DNA of 64,000 bases from contig JASMHC010000014.1 of NCBI GenBank assembly GCA_030750975.1, positions 434,001 to 498,000 on the forward strand. The letters run 5' to 3'. This document shows positions 52,962-63,500 of the stretch, in pieces (within the stretch, counting starts at the first letter, position 1; every line of letters begins with the position of its first letter). The position numbers were made by a program, and so were the translations under genes. The notes under the pieces are model-generated. The model was not told where the DNA came from and searched no databases. It saw only the letters and a list, made by a program, of their open reading frames with translations. This stretch comes from Paracoccaceae bacterium. Lineage in GTDB: Bacteria; Pseudomonadota; Alphaproteobacteria; Rhodobacterales; Rhodobacteraceae.

Positions 52962-52985
52962 CCCCGCCACAGGTTTAAGGCGGGG
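52962..52985 (+). terminator. Possible end of the Tad operon
   Basis: CCCCGCC and GGCGGGG make a 7-bp stem with a 10-base loop, 14 bp after the cpaA stop. There is no T run, so the stop is weak or factor-dependent. Confidence 0.4.
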
Positions 52986-53096
52986 CGTTAGGCTGCCCAG
53001 CATTCAATCTCTCGCGAAATCGCCGACAGAGCGCCATAAATCCGCCCCATCGTGCTGACATCACCTTGGCCAGATACCCAAGACAGGTTTGGCCAA

Positions 53097-54410
53097 ATGA
53101 ACATGATGACAAACAACCCGATGGTGCCCGCCTCGCCCAAGCGGATCGAGGATTGCGGTCTGCCGGTTGTGATGATGATGGATCTTCTGCTGAAGACCAT
53201 GTTCCGCAAAAGTCTTGAACAGTTGAAAGACATTTCAGCCGTCTTGTGCCTAAGCCCTGTGGCCACGCAAGAGCTGCTGGATATTGCCAAAAGCCAGCTT
53301 TTTGTCGAAGTCACCGGCAAATTGTCAGCCTCGGCAGAGGCGAAAACCGATATTGGCTATCGCCTGTCAGATCGTGGCCGCGCCCGCGCCATCGACGCTT
53401 TGGCCCAGTCGGAATATTACGGCGCCATGCCCATCCCGCTGGAAAGCTATCGAACGCAGGTCAAAAAGCAGTCGATCCGCGATGTTCAGGTTACGCGCGA
53501 AAGCCTGTCTCAGGCGATGAGCCATCTGATCCTGCCCCCGACGCTGATCGACCAGCTTGGCCCTGCGGTCAGCTCTGGCCGGTCCATCCTGATGTATGGC
53601 CCTCCGGGCAACGGGAAATCGTCAATATCAAACGGTATCCGCAACTCGATGAACGATCTGATCTATGTGCCAAAAGCGCTGGAATATGCCGGTCAGGTGA
53701 TCACCGTGTTCGATCCGGTCCTGCACACCCCGGTTGAGGATCCCACAAGTGGCGCCACGTCACTGCGCAACCGCGACACCTATGACCGGCGCTATGTGCG
53801 CTGCCAGCGCCCGACGGTCATTACCGGAGGCGAGCTTTCGCTGTCCATGCTCGATCTGATCTATGACCACAAGGCCCGGACCTATCAGGCGTCGATGCAG
53901 TTGAAAGCCACCTCGGGCATTTTCATCATCGACGACCTTGGCCGTCAGGCGGAACCGCCGCAATCCATCGTCAACCGCTGGATCGTGCCGCTTGAAGAAC
54001 AACGCGATTTTCTTGCCCTGAACTCGGGCGAGAAATTCGAGGTGCCTTTCGATACGCTGGTGATTTTCTCGACCAACTTCCACCCGAATGAAATTTTCGA
54101 TCAGGCCGCCCTGCGCCGGATTTTCTATAAGGTGAAGATCGACGGGCCTGACAAACAGGATTTTCTGAAGATTTTCGGGCTTGTTGCCCGCGCCAAAGGG
54201 ATCGAGCTGGATCAGGCCTCGCTGGTACATTTGCTGCGTAACAAATACCCGACTGTGAACAATGTATTCGCCAATTATCAGCCGGTTTTTCTGGTCGATC
54301 AGATCAAGTCAATCTGCGATTTTGAAGGGCTGCCCTATAAGATGACACCCGAACTGGTTGACCGTGCCTGGGCCAACCTGTTTGTCAAAGATGAAGATAT
54401 TATTCGGTAG
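53097..54410 (+). CDS. AAA ATPase linked to the Tad locus
   Basis: A 437-residue AAA protein. The start at 53097 (MNMMTNNPMVP) is preferred over an upstream in-frame ATG. An N-terminal domain of about 150 residues (FRKSLEQLKDISAVLCLSPVATQELLDIAKSQLFVEVTGKL) precedes Walker A MYGPPGNGKSS, Walker B IFIIDDLGRQ and sensor 1 VIFSTNFHPNEIFDQAALRRI. The DLGRQ instead of DE in the B motif suggests a DnaC- or MoxR-like subtype. It follows the Tad operon on the same strand and could remodel the machine, but that is inferred from position only. Confidence 0.75.
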   Translation: MNMMTNNPMVPASPKRIEDCGLPVVMMMDLLLKTMFRKSLEQLKDISAVLCLSPVATQELLDIAKSQLFVEVTGKLSASAEAKTDIGYRLSDRGRARAIDALAQSEYYGAMPIPLESYRTQVKKQSIRDVQVTRESLSQAMSHLILPPTLIDQLGPAVSSGRSILMYGPPGNGKSSISNGIRNSMNDLIYVPKALEYAGQVITVFDPVLHTPVEDPTSGATSLRNRDTYDRRYVRCQRPTVITGGELSLSMLDLIYDHKARTYQASMQLKATSGIFIIDDLGRQAEPPQSIVNRWIVPLEEQRDFLALNSGEKFEVPFDTLVIFSTNFHPNEIFDQAALRRIFYKVKIDGPDKQDFLKIFGLVARAKGIELDQASLVHLLRNKYPTVNNVFANYQPVFLVDQIKSICDFEGLPYKMTPELVDRAWANLFVKDEDIIR

Positions 54411-54459
54411 ATTGTCACTTTGCCTATACTCTTCGCCTGCGAACTGATCGGAGGGGAAC

Positions 54460-54882
54460 ATGTATCAACTACTTCTAATCGTGCACTTTATCGCGCTCGC
54501 AATGGCAATTGGCGGGGGGTATGCAAACATAATCGCAAAACGCCAAATGCCCAAGGCCGATCCGGTGACCTATCCGGGCTTTGGCATCGCAGCCGCAGGC
54601 GTGGGCAAAATGGCCACATTGGGGCTGGTCATCCTGTGGATAACCGGCCTTTGGATGGCGTCTGTCAAATTTGGTGGTTTCACCGATATCCCTGCACTGT
54701 TCTGGGCAAAGATCGCCGCCGTGGTCGCCGCATCCGGCGTGTCGGCAAGCCTGAATGTGATGATCATCAAAGCGCAGAAATCGGGCACACCGCCCGATAG
54801 CGCCAAAGTCGACAAGCATGCCTATGCGCTGGCCGGGCTGGGCCTGATCATCATTCTTCTGGCTGTGTTGACATTTAACTAA
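54460..54882 (+). CDS. Small four-helix membrane protein
   Basis: 140 residues with four hydrophobic segments (LLLIVHFIALAMAIGGGYANII, KMATLGLVILWITGLWMASV, ALFWAKIAAVVAASGVSASLNVMI, AYALAGLGLIIILLAVLTF). A His in the first helix (VHFIA) and one in the last loop (DKHAYALAG) could bind heme or metal, as in CopD-like or DUF2269-like proteins, but this is a guess. It has a strong GGAGGGG ribosome-binding site. The function is unknown. Confidence 0.7.
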   Translation: MYQLLLIVHFIALAMAIGGGYANIIAKRQMPKADPVTYPGFGIAAAGVGKMATLGLVILWITGLWMASVKFGGFTDIPALFWAKIAAVVAASGVSASLNVMIIKAQKSGTPPDSAKVDKHAYALAGLGLIIILLAVLTFN

Positions 54883-54900
54883 GCGAAATCGCCCATTTTG

Positions 54901-54938
54901 CCGTGTCTTGGGAACACGGAGGAGCGCCTTTAACGCTC
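54901..54938. terminator. Bidirectional hairpin pair between convergent genes
   Basis: CCGTGT/ACACGG (54901-54919) and GAGCG/CGCTC (54922-54938) lie between the small membrane protein gene and the end of nadK. The second overlaps the nadK stop. No strong T runs. Confidence 0.4.
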
Positions 54939-55698
54939 AGACAAACTGTTCGCGGATCAGCCGTTCTTCCAGCCCGTGGCCCGGATCAAACAGGATTCGG
55001 TGGCTGATGGACGGCTCTGAATGGATTTCGACCGAAACCACATTCTGGACCGAGCGTGAATCCGCATCCGCCATCACCGGCCGTTTGATCGGATCAAGCA
55101 CATTAAACGTCACCCGCGCCGCACTGGGCAACAGCGCCCCGCGCCAGCGCCGTGGCCGGAAAGCAGCCATGGCGGTCAGCGCCAGCACATCCGCCCCGAT
55201 CGGCAAAATCGGCCCGTGGGCGGAATAATTATAGGCCGTGGACCCCGCCGGTGTTGCCAGCAACGCCCCGTCACAAATCAGTTCGTCCATACGCTTGCGC
55301 CCGTCCACCACGATCTCAAGCTTGGCGGCCTGCGGTCCTGCGCGCAGCAATGAAACCTCGTTGATTGCCAGCGCCTTATGCACGCTGCCATCGACACATG
55401 TGGCGGTCATCGCCAGCGGATGGATCACTTCCTCTTCCGCTTCCTCAAGCCGCTTGTCCAGCGCCTGAAGCGAAAACCGGTTCATCAAGAAACCGACCGT
55501 ACCACGGTTCATGCCATACACCGGCGCAGGATGGTGCTGCGTTGCATGCAGCGTTTGCAGCATGAACCCATCGCCCCCCAGCGCGACGATCACATCGGAA
55601 TCGTCCAAAGGAACCGACCCATAGCGTTCAGCCAGCGCCTGTTGGCTGTTTTGGGCAATCTCGGCGTCGCTGGCCAGAAAGGCGATCTTATTGGGCAT
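54937..55698 (-). CDS. nadK: NAD kinase
   Basis: A 253-residue NAD kinase making NADP. The start at 55698 ([18 protein letters not shown]) fits the family; upstream ATGs add unrelated sequence. The GGDG motif (41-44, [10 protein letters not shown]) and [31 protein letters not shown] and [19 protein letters not shown] are all present. It is divergent from glyA across 162 bp. Confidence 0.95.
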   Translation of the reverse strand: MPNKIAFLASDAEIAQNSQQALAERYGSVPLDDSDVIVALGGDGFMLQTLHATQHHPAPVYGMNRGTVGFLMNRFSLQALDKRLEEAEEEVIHPLAMTATCVDGSVHKALAINEVSLLRAGPQAAKLEIVVDGRKRMDELICDGALLATPAGSTAYNYSAHGPILPIGADVLALTAMAAFRPRRWRGALLPSAARVTFNVLDPIKRPVMADADSRSVQNVVSVEIHSEPSISHRILFDPGHGLEERLIREQFV

Positions 55699-55860
55699 AT
55701 CTGTTTCTCGTCGGTCCCATTCCTTTCCGAAAGAAACATAAAGTTCCCTCATAGACCAGTCTTGCCGCGTCACATCGCCCAAATGCCGCAATCCGCTCTT
55801 GCGCTATGGGAAGTTTCCGATAGGAAATTCGTCAAATCATATCCCAACTGGAGACCAAAA

Positions 55861-57144
55861 ATGTCGAATCCCGGTTTCTTCACCGAATCCCTGTCGTCCC
55901 GCGATCCCGAGCTGTTTGACTCGATCACCGGCGAACTGGGCCGTCAACGCGACGAGATTGAGCTGATCGCCTCTGAGAACATCGTGTCCGCCGCTGTAAT
56001 GGAGGCACAAGGCAGCGTGCTGACCAACAAATACGCCGAAGGCTATCCGGGGCGCCGCTACTATGGCGGATGCCAGTTCGTGGACGTGGCCGAGAATCTG
56101 GCCATCGACCGTGCCAAGCAACTGTTCGGATGCGAATTTGCCAATGTGCAGCCAAACTCTGGCTCTCAGGCGAACCAGGGTGTTTTTCAGGCGCTGCTGA
56201 AGCCCGGCGATACCATTCTGGGCATGTCATTGGATGCGGGCGGACACCTGACCCATGGCGCCAAGCCCAATCAGTCAGGCAAATGGTTCAACGCCATTCA
56301 ATACGGAGTGCGTCAGCAAGACTTGCGCATCGATTATGATCAGGTTCAGGCATTGGCCACCGAACACCAGCCCAAACTGATCATCGCCGGAGGCTCGGCC
56401 ATCCCGCGCCAGATCGATTTCGCCCGGATGCGCGAGATCGCAGACAGTGTTGGCGCGTATCTGATGGTCGATATGGCCCATTTCGCCGGTCTGGTCGCGG
56501 CTGGTGAACACCCCTCGCCCTTCCCGCATGCGGATGTGGCCACCACCACAACGCATAAAACCCTGCGCGGTCCGCGCGGCGGGATGATCGTGACCAACAA
56601 TGAAGAGATCGCGAAAAAGGTGAACTCGGCCATTTTCCCCGGCATTCAGGGCGGCCCCCTGATGCATGTCATCGCCGGAAAGGCCGTCGCCTTTGGCGAA
56701 GCACTGCGGCCCGATTTCAAGGACTACATCAAATCGGTCCGCGCGAACGCTGTCGCAATGGCCGATCAGCTGATGAAAGGCGGGCTGGATATCGTCACCG
56801 GCGGCACCGACACTCATGTGATGCTGGTGGACCTGCGCCCCAAAGGGGTGAAAGGCAACGCAACCGAAAAAGTGCTCGGCCGGGCGCATATCACCTGCAA
56901 CAAGAACGGCATTCCGTTTGACACTGAAAAGCCGATGATCACCTCGGGCATCCGTCTGGGCACTCCGGCGGGCACAACCCGGGGCTTTGGCGAAGCCGAG
57001 TTCCGCCAGATCGCCGACTGGATCGTCGAAGTGGTCGACGGGCTGGCCGCAAACGGTGAAGATGGCAATGCCGAGGTTGAGGCCAAGGTCAAAGCCGAAG
57101 TGGCCGAAATGTGCGCAAGGTTCCCGCTTTATCCGAACCTCTAA
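55861..57144 (+). CDS. glyA: Serine hydroxymethyltransferase
   Basis: A 427-residue PLP enzyme converting serine and tetrahydrofolate into glycine and methylene-tetrahydrofolate. The substrate loop [33 protein letters not shown], and the PLP lysine in [14 protein letters not shown] are diagnostic, with [14 protein letters not shown] before it. The first residues [19 protein letters not shown] match alphaproteobacterial GlyA. No glycine riboswitch was seen upstream. A strong terminator follows. Confidence 0.97.
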   Translation: MSNPGFFTESLSSRDPELFDSITGELGRQRDEIELIASENIVSAAVMEAQGSVLTNKYAEGYPGRRYYGGCQFVDVAENLAIDRAKQLFGCEFANVQPNSGSQANQGVFQALLKPGDTILGMSLDAGGHLTHGAKPNQSGKWFNAIQYGVRQQDLRIDYDQVQALATEHQPKLIIAGGSAIPRQIDFARMREIADSVGAYLMVDMAHFAGLVAAGEHPSPFPHADVATTTTHKTLRGPRGGMIVTNNEEIAKKVNSAIFPGIQGGPLMHVIAGKAVAFGEALRPDFKDYIKSVRANAVAMADQLMKGGLDIVTGGTDTHVMLVDLRPKGVKGNATEKVLGRAHITCNKNGIPFDTEKPMITSGIRLGTPAGTTRGFGEAEFRQIADWIVEVVDGLAANGEDGNAEVEAKVKAEVAEMCARFPLYPNL

Positions 57145-57167
57145 TCCTCATTCGATTTCATATAAAG

Positions 57168-57196
57168 GCCCCAGAGCACCCTCTGGGGCTTTTTTG
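57168..57196 (+). terminator. glyA terminator
   Basis: GCCCCAGAG and CTCTGGGGC, a perfect 9-bp stem with a 4-base loop, followed by TTTTTTG, 23 bp after the stop. Confidence 0.92.
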
Positions 57197-57233
57197 TTTT
57201 GTCCCTTACCTCAATCCGCGCTACATCGCGGCC

Positions 57234-57998
57234 ATGCTGAACTATGTCGAACACGGACAACAGACCGACGCCCCCTCAATTTTGATTGTGCACGGGTTAT
57301 TCGGATCGGCCCGCAACTGGGGCGTGATCGCCAAGCGCCTGTCCTCGGACCATCATGTGATCGCGGTGGACATGCGCAATCACGGGGAGAGCGACTGGCA
57401 GGATAGCCACAACTATTTTGATCTGGCCAAGGATCTGGCCGAAGTCATTCGCCAGTTCAAAGCGCCGATGAACGTGCTGGGCCATTCCATGGGTGGCAAG
57501 GCCGCGATGGTGTTGGCTCTGCAAAATCCCGATCTGGTCAACCGGCTGCTGGTCGCGGATATCGCTCCGGTGTCTTATGGGCATACGCAAATGCCGCTGA
57601 TCCACGCCATGCGGGCACTTGACCTGTCGATGGTCGAGAAACGCTCGGACGCTGACCGGCTTTTGACGGCTGAGGTGCCCGAGGCCTCGGTTCGGGCCTT
57701 TTTGCTTCAGTCGCTCGATGTGAAGGCCAGACGCTGGCGTCTCAATCTGGACGTATTGGCGGCCGAGATGGACAAAGTGCTGGGCTTCCCGGCGGTTGAG
57801 GGCCTTTTTGACAAGCCCGCTCTGTTCCTGTCCGGCGGCAAGTCTGACTATGTTTTGCCTGAACACCGGTCCGGCATCAAAGCGCTGTTCACCGACGCCT
57901 ATTTTGCCAAAATCCCCGGCGTCGGTCATTGGCTGCACGCCGAAAAACCCCGCGAATTCGAGGCGTCCATCCGCGTGTTCTTCGAACGCGGGACGTAA
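57234..57998 (+). CDS. Alpha/beta hydrolase, YbfF-like esterase
   Basis: A 254-residue serine hydrolase. The start at 57234 (MLNYVEHGQQ) lacks a clear ribosome-binding site but is the only ATG before the conserved SILIVHGLFGSARNWG. MRNHGESDW, the nucleophile elbow VLGHSMGG (Ser85), and the His in IPGVGHWLHAEKP complete the pattern. This type acts on short acyl esters or acyl-CoA. It begins 38 bp after the glyA terminator. Confidence 0.85.
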   Translation: MLNYVEHGQQTDAPSILIVHGLFGSARNWGVIAKRLSSDHHVIAVDMRNHGESDWQDSHNYFDLAKDLAEVIRQFKAPMNVLGHSMGGKAAMVLALQNPDLVNRLLVADIAPVSYGHTQMPLIHAMRALDLSMVEKRSDADRLLTAEVPEASVRAFLLQSLDVKARRWRLNLDVLAAEMDKVLGFPAVEGLFDKPALFLSGGKSDYVLPEHRSGIKALFTDAYFAKIPGVGHWLHAEKPREFEASIRVFFERGT

Positions 57999-58085
57999 TC
58001 CGCCAAAACCTGCCGCCCTTGTTCCCATGGGCCGTCAGGGAACAATCTGTTGCGTCAAACCTCAGCCTGCCCTTAACTGAGGTTA

Positions 58086-59483
58086 ATGCTCTTTAACGAA
58101 TTGCAATATTGGGTTTTTTTCGCGCTGGTCATGACCGGCTATGTGCTGTTGCCGCACAAGGCCCAGAACCGGTTTTTGCTTGTCGCCAGCTATGTTTTCT
58201 ACGGCTTTTGGGATTGGCGGTTTCTCGGGCTGATCATGTTCAGCACCGTTGTCGATTACGTGATCGGCCAGAAAATCCACCACGAAACAGCCGAGACCCG
58301 CCGCAAACGCCTGTTGTGGATTTCCTTGGGGGTGAATCTCGGGCTGCTGGGGGTCTTCAAGTATTTCAACTTTTTCATCGATACATTCGCAGCCGTGCTA
58401 ACCCAGGCCGGGGTGTCGGCCAACCTGCCTGCCCTGTCGATTATCCTGCCCGTGGGCATATCGTTTTACACGTTCCAGACCCTCAGCTATACGATCGATA
58501 TTTACCGGCGCGAGTTGAAGCCGACGGATGATTTTCTGGACTACGCGCTGTTCGTCGCCTTTTTCCCCCAGCTTGTGGCCGGTCCCATCGAACGCGCCAA
58601 AAACCTGCTGCCCAATATCATCGCCCCGCGCAAACTGACTTGGGCGGCCTTTGAGCGCGGTCTTGGCCTGTGCCTGATCGGCCTGATAAAAAAGGTCGCC
58701 ATCGCCGATGCCATCGCCCCGACGGTGGATTCGGTGTTTGCTTCGCCCGATCCGACACGGGCGGATGTGATCCTTGCCTGCTGGCTGTTTGCCATCCAGA
58801 TCTATTGCGATTTTTCTGGTTATACCGACATCGCCCGAGGCACCGCCAAGGCGCTTGGGTTCAGGCTGATGCGCAACTTTGCCCAGCCCTATTTCGCGAT
58901 CAACCCGCGCGAATTCTGGCAGCGCTGGCATATCAGCCTGTCCACCTGGCTGCGCGACTATCTGTATTTCTCGCTCGGTGGCAGCCGGAAAGGGCGGGCA
59001 CGGACCCATATAAACCTGATCACCACCATGTTGCTTGGCGGGTTGTGGCACGGGGCGGCGTGGAATTTCGTGCTGTGGGGCGCCTACCAAGGCGGCATCC
59101 TTTCGCTCTATCGCGTGTTGCCGAAATGGTCTTTGGGGTCGTGGTTCGGCCTGAAACGACTGATCGGCATCGCCCTGTTCTTTCAGATCACAAGCTACGG
59201 CTGGCTTTTGTTCCGCGCTGACTCATTTGTGCAGATCAGGGATTTCACCAATCGTCTGCTGTTTGACAGCAACGCGCTGACCGCCCAGCTTCCGCCCTTC
59301 CCGGCGTTTGTCGCTATCCTGATCGTGCTGATCTGGGATATCCTGTCCGAACGCGCCGGACGCGGGCATTTCTACGCAAGTTGGCCCAACGCGGCCCGCG
59401 CTTTTGTCTATGCCGGTCTGATCTATCTGCTGGCCTTTGGCGGCACCGTTTCCACCCAATCCTTCATCTACTTCCAGTTCTGA
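58086..59483 (+). CDS. MBOAT O-acyltransferase, AlgI-like
   Basis: A 465-residue polytopic membrane protein of the MBOAT family. The order of motifs matches AlgI: YVFYGFWDWRFLGLIMFSTVVDY, LGVFKYFNFF, LPVGISFYTFQTLSYTIDIYR, FPQLVAGPIERAKNLLP, NPREFWQRWHISLSTWLRDYLYFSLGG and the catalytic His322 in GGLWHGAAWNFVLWG. Such proteins move acetyl groups across the inner membrane onto exported polysaccharides. The stop lies 4 bp before the SGNH-like gene, its likely partner. No alginate genes are present. Confidence 0.93.
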   Translation: MLFNELQYWVFFALVMTGYVLLPHKAQNRFLLVASYVFYGFWDWRFLGLIMFSTVVDYVIGQKIHHETAETRRKRLLWISLGVNLGLLGVFKYFNFFIDTFAAVLTQAGVSANLPALSIILPVGISFYTFQTLSYTIDIYRRELKPTDDFLDYALFVAFFPQLVAGPIERAKNLLPNIIAPRKLTWAAFERGLGLCLIGLIKKVAIADAIAPTVDSVFASPDPTRADVILACWLFAIQIYCDFSGYTDIARGTAKALGFRLMRNFAQPYFAINPREFWQRWHISLSTWLRDYLYFSLGGSRKGRARTHINLITTMLLGGLWHGAAWNFVLWGAYQGGILSLYRVLPKWSLGSWFGLKRLIGIALFFQITSYGWLLFRADSFVQIRDFTNRLLFDSNALTAQLPPFPAFVAILIVLIWDILSERAGRGHFYASWPNAARAFVYAGLIYLLAFGGTVSTQSFIYFQF

Positions 59484-59487
59484 TCCC

Positions 59488-60567
59488 ATGGCCCGCTTTT
59501 TGAAAACCCTCGCTTTGACGATCCTGCTTCTGGCGGGGCTTGATCTGTCGGTGGCCGGGGCATTGCGGGTCGCTGAAAGCCGGGGGATGCTGACCAGCCT
59601 TGTGCGCTTTTTTGAATATGGCCGCTCGGTGCCGGGTAAACATGCGGTATGGCAAAACACTCTTGGGTCTGTCGACAACCCGATGGAGGCTTCATGGATC
59701 GACGGTGTTCTTACCGGCCCGCTGTTTTATGAGGGCGCGACTGATGATCCCTCTGCACTGACCATTCGCAGTTACGGCATGTCCTTTTCGGCCAATATTT
59801 TCAGAGCGGCGGTAAAAATGGATCCCAGCCTGACATGGGACGCCCATGTGGCACCGGCCGCTTCGCCCAATTTCGTCTACTACGCCAACCAGTTGGACCG
59901 CCCCAACCGCGACGCGGGCGACATCGTGGTGCTAAGCTTTCTATCTTCGTCCGTCCCCGGCATGGCGTCACTGTCGAACCGCACATGGAACCCCGAACAG
60001 CCCATGCCCTTCACCTATCCGATCTATCGCGCGGTGAACGGTCAGCTTCAATCGACCCAGCCAATCGTCACCTCGCTTGAGGATGAACTGAACCCTGCTT
60101 TCCGCGAAAGCTGGAACCGGCAGTTGCGCACCGAAGACGCGAACTACCTTCCCATTGCCTTCGCCTGGCCGGCCCTCGACCGCTCGCCCTTCTTCCGTTT
60201 GATCCGCCGCGCGTTCACATCACGGCAGCAAACCAAAGCCAAACAGGCGATCCTTAAACCAGAAGCCTTCCCGATTGCAGAGACGCTGCAATTGATGGCC
60301 CTGAAATTCGCACAAGACGCGCGAAAGGACGGGCAGCTTCCGATCCTTTTCCTTATCCAGGGGCGCGACCCGGGCGATGTTCAATTGCTTGAATTGCTGA
60401 AACCCGTGCTGGACGCGAACAATATTGCCTATTTGGCCACTGTCGAACTTGTCGATCCGACCAATCCGGCAAATTTCCGCTCGGACGGTCATTATCAATT
60501 CATCAAAGACGACATTTTCGCCGAGGCCTTTCTTGATCTGATCAAGGACTGGACGCGCACGCCTTAA
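59488..60567 (+). CDS. Periplasmic SGNH-like protein paired with MBOAT
   Basis: A 359-residue protein with an N-terminal signal or anchor helix (FLKTLALTILLLAGLDLSVAGAL). IRSYGMSFSANIF could hold a nucleophile Ser, and FRSDGHYQFIKDDIFAEAF near the C-terminus gives a D-x-H-like pair, the arrangement of SGNH/AlgX/AlgJ-type acetyltransferases. It would take the acetyl group exported by the MBOAT and place it on a surface glycan. The triad is inferred, not certain. It converges on the dehalogenase gene, their stop codons overlapping. Confidence 0.7.
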   Translation: MARFLKTLALTILLLAGLDLSVAGALRVAESRGMLTSLVRFFEYGRSVPGKHAVWQNTLGSVDNPMEASWIDGVLTGPLFYEGATDDPSALTIRSYGMSFSANIFRAAVKMDPSLTWDAHVAPAASPNFVYYANQLDRPNRDAGDIVVLSFLSSSVPGMASLSNRTWNPEQPMPFTYPIYRAVNGQLQSTQPIVTSLEDELNPAFRESWNRQLRTEDANYLPIAFAWPALDRSPFFRLIRRAFTSRQQTKAKQAILKPEAFPIAETLQLMALKFAQDARKDGQLPILFLIQGRDPGDVQLLELLKPVLDANNIAYLATVELVDPTNPANFRSDGHYQFIKDDIFAEAFLDLIKDWTRTP

Positions 60568-63500
60568 AGATCAACCTCGATCACCCCGTCCGGTTCCGCC
60601 GCCCGGCTTTGGCACAGGATGATGCTGTGTTCGCGCTGCTTTTTGGACAGAACGAAATCGCGATGCTCAACCTCGCCCGAGATCAGGCCGCATTTACACA
60701 CACCACATATCCCGTCCGAGCATTTCACATCCACATGCACCCCGTTTTCGGCCAGAACGTCGGTCGGATTACGGTCGGCGGGCACATGAATTTCCCGCCC
60801 GGATTTTGCCAGCCGGATGGTGAAATCATGGTTCTCATAATCCGGCTGCTCGGGGACGCTGAAATACTCAAGATGCCGCGCCTCTTCAGGAAAACCCTGA
60901 CGCTCGGCAGCTTGCATTACCCCGTCCATATATCGGTCCGGTCCGCAGGTATACACATGCCAACCCGCCTGATATCCCGCCAAAACCTGATCCAGATCGG
61001 CCCGTGTGCCCTGATCCGAGAAATGCAGCCGCACTTTATCCGCCCAGGGCACCTGCTCCAGATCATCCAGATAGCCCGCGCCATCCTTGCGGCTGCATGA
61101 ATAATGAAGCGCGAAATCCCGGCCCAAAGCATGCAGCCGGTGGGCGAAGGCGATCATTGGCGTCACGCCGATCCCGCCGCCCATCAGAAATGTTTTCGTG
61201 GCGTCCTCGACCAGTTCGAAATGGTTGATGGGCCTTGAGATAAAAACCTTGCGGCCTTCGTTGAAAATCCGGTGCAGCATCAGCGACCCGCCGCGCCCTT
61301 CGTCTTCACGCAGCACGCCGATCTGGTATTTCGACCGGTCCGCCGGATCACCCGACATGGAATACTGCCGCAAAAAGTCCGGCGTCACCAACACATCCAA
61401 ATGTGCCCCCGCCGTCCATTCCGGCAGATCTGCCCCGTCCAGCGTTGAAAACTCGTATTTCGTCACATCGCCTGTCATCGGCTCGACCTTTGAGACCTGC
61501 ACCCGCACCACGGGCGAAGTTCCCTCGCCCTGGTAGCGATGCAGATGGCCGGTCTCGCCCCGCGCCAGCCTGGCGCGGTGCTCTGCCGCCGTCACCAGAT
61601 GGGCATAGGCCTCGATCCCCGCCTCGCGATCCATCGGGAACGGATAGGGCCAGGGATGCGGCGCAATATCGGCCGGATAGACGGCCAGCGTCTGATCCTC
61701 GTAAGTCACCTCAAGCTCGGGCTGCAATCCCCGGCGGTTCAGCGGCTTGCGGGTCGGGCGATAGGCGCCGTCGGCCTCAAGCTCGATATCCCACCACCAT
61801 TTCTTCACATCATTCAGCCCGCCATTGCCCAAGCGGTCATCCAGTTCGGCCAAAGGACGCGCCAGCGCCGGGATGTTCGATGCCGCCCAGCGAAAGGGGG
61901 CCTCGGCGAATAGCCCCTCAAGGTTCCACGGGCAGGTTTTCATGCAGCGCCCGCACATCGCGCCGCCTTCGGTCGTGATACGGTAGGTCGCGCATTTCTG
62001 GCTGTCGGATTTCCAGATCTCGTAGCCATTGAACATCAGCTTCGGACCCGCCGTAATCGCACCCGAGGGGCATTCGCGGGCGCATTTGTTGCAGTTTTCG
62101 CAAAAGTTCTGCAAGCCAAAGTCAATCGGCTTATCATGGGCCATGGGCATGTCCGTCGTCACCACACCGGATTTCAGGCGCGGCCCCAGATAGGGGTTCA
62201 GGATCACTTCGCCAATGCGGCTGACCTCGCCCAGGCCCGACAAAAGCAGCAATGGCGGCTGCAACACATCGCCATCCATCACCGTATGCGCCTTGGCCCC
62301 ATAGCCCAGGTTGCGGATTTGCTGGGCGATCACCCCCCCAAGCAAGGAAAAGCGCAGATAGGCCCGCATGGATTGTGCCACGCTGATCCAGTCATCGCCG
62401 CTGGCCCCCTCCATCGTTTGATAGCCCTGATCAATGATCATGCTGATCGCCTGATCATGCGGCGGATCCACAGGCTCGGCCGCCGCATTGTGGGAATACC
62501 ACGTCCAATCAGGGCAACGCGAAAGGCCCACCGCATCCACCCCAAGGAAATAGCAAGCGGCCTTTATGTTTTCGGCATTGCGCGCCGCGTCCGTTGGCCG
62601 CGGGCCATCGGCGTTGGCCTCGCCATCCTGCAAAAGCACGAACGCCCCCAATGCCCGCCGCTGGGCGAATGAGGGCGCGGCCTTGCGGGCGTAATAGCCC
62701 CCCCTTGCACCATCCTGCACATGTTTGCCCATATCGCCAAACTGGGCGCGGGCAAACATATCCGCGCGTTTGGGAACGCGGGGCACGTTCGGTTCATCAA
62801 TATAGGTGGTCGGGGCGTCGACCCGTTTGAGCTTTTCAAATGGGTGCGGACCGTCCACAAACCGGCGTCTGGCAAACGGGTCGCGGTTAAATCCGTTCTT
62901 CTCGAACCCTTTACCGAACCACCATGCGGGGCCATGGGTGCGCCAATAGGGCTGGGCATCCGCAGGGGCCAAAGGCTGATCAACCGCCAATTCAAGCGTG
63001 GTTGTCAGCACCGCAACCCCGAAATCACGCCCGATCCACGGGGCATACAACTGCCTCTTTTCGGCTGTTGCCAAACCGGCGGCCACGGTCAGTCGGTTCA
63101 AGTCCACATCGCTGGATGAACAGGAATGCGCCTTGGCATCCCAGCCAATAAGGCGGATGTAATTTGCCAGAACACAAGCCGTTTCATTGGCCCGCAATCC
63201 GGCCCGCTGGGCCTGCGCGTCGGTGATCCACGCGGCCCCTGCCTCGTCGCTGCGCGGTGCGCGTGGATTTTCATAAAGAAAGACAATCGCGTGGCTGTGC
63301 CCCTCGATACCCGAGGGCGGGGCCTTCATACTGTCCTTCAGATCGGCCATGATCATATCAATGCCCGAGGCCAACGTCTTGGTCTGCCGCGTCCGCATCG
63401 CCTCGGCCAGCCGGTCGATATCGGGATTACGGTATGGCTGATCCAGCACATCCCCGGCCTGCAACCGGCAAATTCCCACCATGGACGCATCCGAGAAATA

